Part shown: positions 33,504-35,045 of the stretch, piece by piece | Layout: each line of letters opens with the position of its first letter | How positions within the stretch are numbered: position 1 is the first letter of the stretch | Source: a virus | Virus record (IMG/VR): IMGVR_UViG_3300042430_002095 | Location: 1-35,045 of that record | DNA: 35,045 bases | Direction: 5' to 3' (one strand) | The notes under the pieces: generated by a model | Databases searched by the model: none | Seen by the model: the letters and a program-made list of their open reading frames with translations, nothing else | Told to the model about the DNA's origin: nothing | Position numbers and translations under genes: made by a program

Positions 33504-35045
33504 ATGGGAGCATTATTAGAATCAGGATTAGTTGGTAACATCGGGTTAAAACACCTTAAAGTTATCAAAGAAGACACAATCAACAAATGGGATAAATTAG
33601 GATTCTTAGAGGGTCTTAAAGGTCACATGAGAGAAAACGTTGCACAATTATATGAAAACCAAGCATCGTATTTAATTAACGAAGCATCATCTACATCTGA
33701 TACAGGTGCATTTGAAACAGTGGTTTTCCCAATCGTTAGAAGAGTATTCTCTAAATTATTATCTAACGACATCGTTTCAGTACAAGCAATGAACTTACCA
33801 ATTGGTAAATTATTCTACTTCGTACCAAACATTCAAGCATACGAAACTCCGGGAGCTCACTACGCACCTTACGGAGCACCAAATGCAACTGAAGGTCAAA
33901 CACCAAACAGTGGATATGACTACAATAATACAAAAGACCTTTATGACAGATTCTATGAAGGTAATGAACCAGCTTTAGACCCACCAGGTTTATATGACTA
34001 TTCAAAAGGACAATTTTCCGCTATTACTGCGTCTGTTGCAACTGTTGCGTGGGCTGGAGACCAATTAGTTGTTTCAGGATATGGAACATCTGATTACAGA
34101 AAAGTATTAATCGTTATGTCAGGTTTCGCATCTGATGGAGCAGGTAAATTAATCGGTCCTGACGGTCAACCAATGGATAACGAATCTTTCTTAGCTGATT
34201 TAACTATTAAAGGCGCTGCTGGTAACCCAACAACTGCGGCTAACGTAAATAACCCTTATTTATTTAGAGTTGTAACTCAAAAATATGGTAAAGGTATTGT
34301 TGAATACGGAAATAATAACTCTACATTAGTATTCCCTGATAGTAAAACAGGAGGTGGTCAATATGACAACGTATGTGATGCTCAAGGTAAAATCTACTTA
34401 GAGGTTGACTTACAAGTACCAGTTTGTATTACTTGTGGTGGTTCAATGGACGGTTACACAGGTTCAACATTCTCATCTTCAACTGCTAATGATGCTGCAT
34501 TCACCGCATCTTATAAAATCTACAAAAACTTAGAGTTTGAAGATAAAATTGGTGAGGTTTCTTTTGACCTTATGTCAGTTACTGTTTCTGTAACAGAAAG
34601 AAAATTAAGAGCACAATGGTCTCCTGAAATGGCACAAGACGTTGCTGCATTCCACAACATCGATGCTGAAGCTGAATTAACAGCTTTATTATCTGAGCAA
34701 GTGGCGGCAGAAATTGACCGTGAAATCTTAAGAGATTTACGTAAAGGTGCTGCTTGGAACTTGAGATGGGATTACAATGGTTGGAAACGTTTAGGTTCTT
34801 CTGCTGTTCCTTATACTCAAAAAGACTGGAACCAAACGCTTATTACAGCGATTAACCAAATCTCTGCTCAAATCCACAAATCTACATTAAGAGGTGGAGC
34901 TAACTGGATTGTTGTTTCTTCTGAAATCTCTGCTATCTTTGACGATTTAGAATACTTCCACGTATCAAATGCTTCTCCTGAGCAAGACCAATACAACATG
35001 GGTATTGAAAGAGTTGGTACTCTTGCAGGACGTTACCAAGTTTAC
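33504..35045 (+). CDS. major capsid protein (T4 gp23-like), cut by the window end
   Basis: Open frame of 514 codons from the ATG at 33504 to the last base; the C-terminus lies outside. The N-terminus MGALLESGLVGNIGLKHLKV is followed by a segment to residue 60 that ends in LINE|ASST, the expected head-protease site; T4 gp23 is cut at residue 65 after an equivalent site. Then come FETVVFPIVRRVFSKLLSND (70-89) and IVSVQAMNLPIGKLFYF, characteristic of gp23-type capsid proteins. Later parts include VTERKLRAQWSPEMAQDV and EIDREILRDLR. It builds the head shell. No TATTTAT box precedes it, so it is probably co-transcribed with the scaffold gene 41 nt upstream. Confidence 0.93.
   Translation, partial: MGALLESGLVGNIGLKHLKVIKEDTINKWDKLGFLEGLKGHMRENVAQLYENQASYLINEASSTSDTGAFETVVFPIVRRVFSKLLSNDIVSVQAMNLPIGKLFYFVPNIQAYETPGAHYAPYGAPNATEGQTPNSGYDYNNTKDLYDRFYEGNEPALDPPGLYDYSKGQFSAITASVATVAWAGDQLVVSGYGTSDYRKVLIVMSGFASDGAGKLIGPDGQPMDNESFLADLTIKGAAGNPTTAANVNNPYLFRVVTQKYGKGIVEYGNNNSTLVFPDSKTGGGQYDNVCDAQGKIYLEVDLQVPVCITCGGSMDGYTGSTFSSSTANDAAFTASYKIYKNLEFEDKIGEVSFDLMSVTVSVTERKLRAQWSPEMAQDVAAFHNIDAEAELTALLSEQVAAEIDREILRDLRKGAAWNLRWDYNGWKRLGSSAVPYTQKDWNQTLITAINQISAQIHKSTLRGGANWIVVSSEISAIFDDLEYFHVSNASPEQDQYNMGIERVGTLAGRYQVY

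Overview
The window is part of a large tailed bacteriophage genome, AT-rich, whose head genes follow the T4 order. Terminase large subunit (24932-26689), portal (26729-29545), two small unassigned proteins, prohead protease (30880-31596), a scaffold-like acidic protein (31960-33462) and the major capsid protein (33504 to the window end) appear in that sequence. The host is probably a member of the Bacteroidetes. Several promoters match the Bacteroidetes primary-sigma consensus (TTTG, 19-20 bp, TAnnTTTG), Shine-Dalgarno sequences are largely absent, and a DUF4494-like protein, typical of that phylum, is present.

Layout. 1-309: GC-richer, highly structured non-coding sequence. 310-1420: small genes, including a lipoprotein and a single-span membrane protein. 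1423-4742: a tRNA region driven by a Bacteroidetes-type promoter. It has nine conventional tRNAs (Glu, Ala, Asp, Met-type, Gly, Arg, Leu-UAG, Thr, Leu-UAA), three tRNA-like elements with abnormal arms and further structured RNAs. It also holds an HNH endonuclease gene, a small gene, a last CAU tRNA and a strong terminator. 4776-7177: mostly unassigned genes on the plus strand, some membrane-bound. 7229-13679: a tightly packed minus-strand operon-like run of about sixteen genes (two HAD phosphatase-like proteins, a DUF2061 membrane protein, an M15-like peptidase, a coiled-coil membrane protein and many unknowns).

13785-19268 is the most unusual part. It holds a phage-encoded tmRNA (minus strand, 410 nt, acceptor stem and H2 helix visible), a large acidic unknown protein and an M20/M28-type metallopeptidase. 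It also holds a ClpC-like double AAA+ unfoldase that lacks the N-domain but keeps an IGF ClpP-docking tripeptide, and a divergently transcribed protein with two UVR motifs (McsA-like, without zinc fingers). Together they look like a phage-carried tagging, unfolding and peptide-trimming module. 19329-24917 carries small and acidic proteins (KTSC domain, nucleotidyltransferase fold, Pro/Asp-rich putative structural proteins) leading into the head genes. The portal gene is interrupted by an HNH-containing intein.

Two promoter classes can be read. Bacteroidetes-type promoters precede the lipoprotein gene, the tRNA array, the 5184 gene, the peptidase, the UVR gene and the tmRNA. A second box, core TATTTAT in the coding orientation and usually 3-35 nt before the start codon, precedes 18 genes including portal, protease and scaffold, and is a good candidate for the phage late promoter. 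Five proteins expressed from this box share a short N-terminal leader (for example MKILINE, MKVIKLTE, MRKFIITE) that ends in an (I/L)xE site. The capsid protein has the same kind of site (LINE|A at residue 60). I propose these leaders target proteins into the prohead. No database search was possible; family names rest on motifs read by eye.
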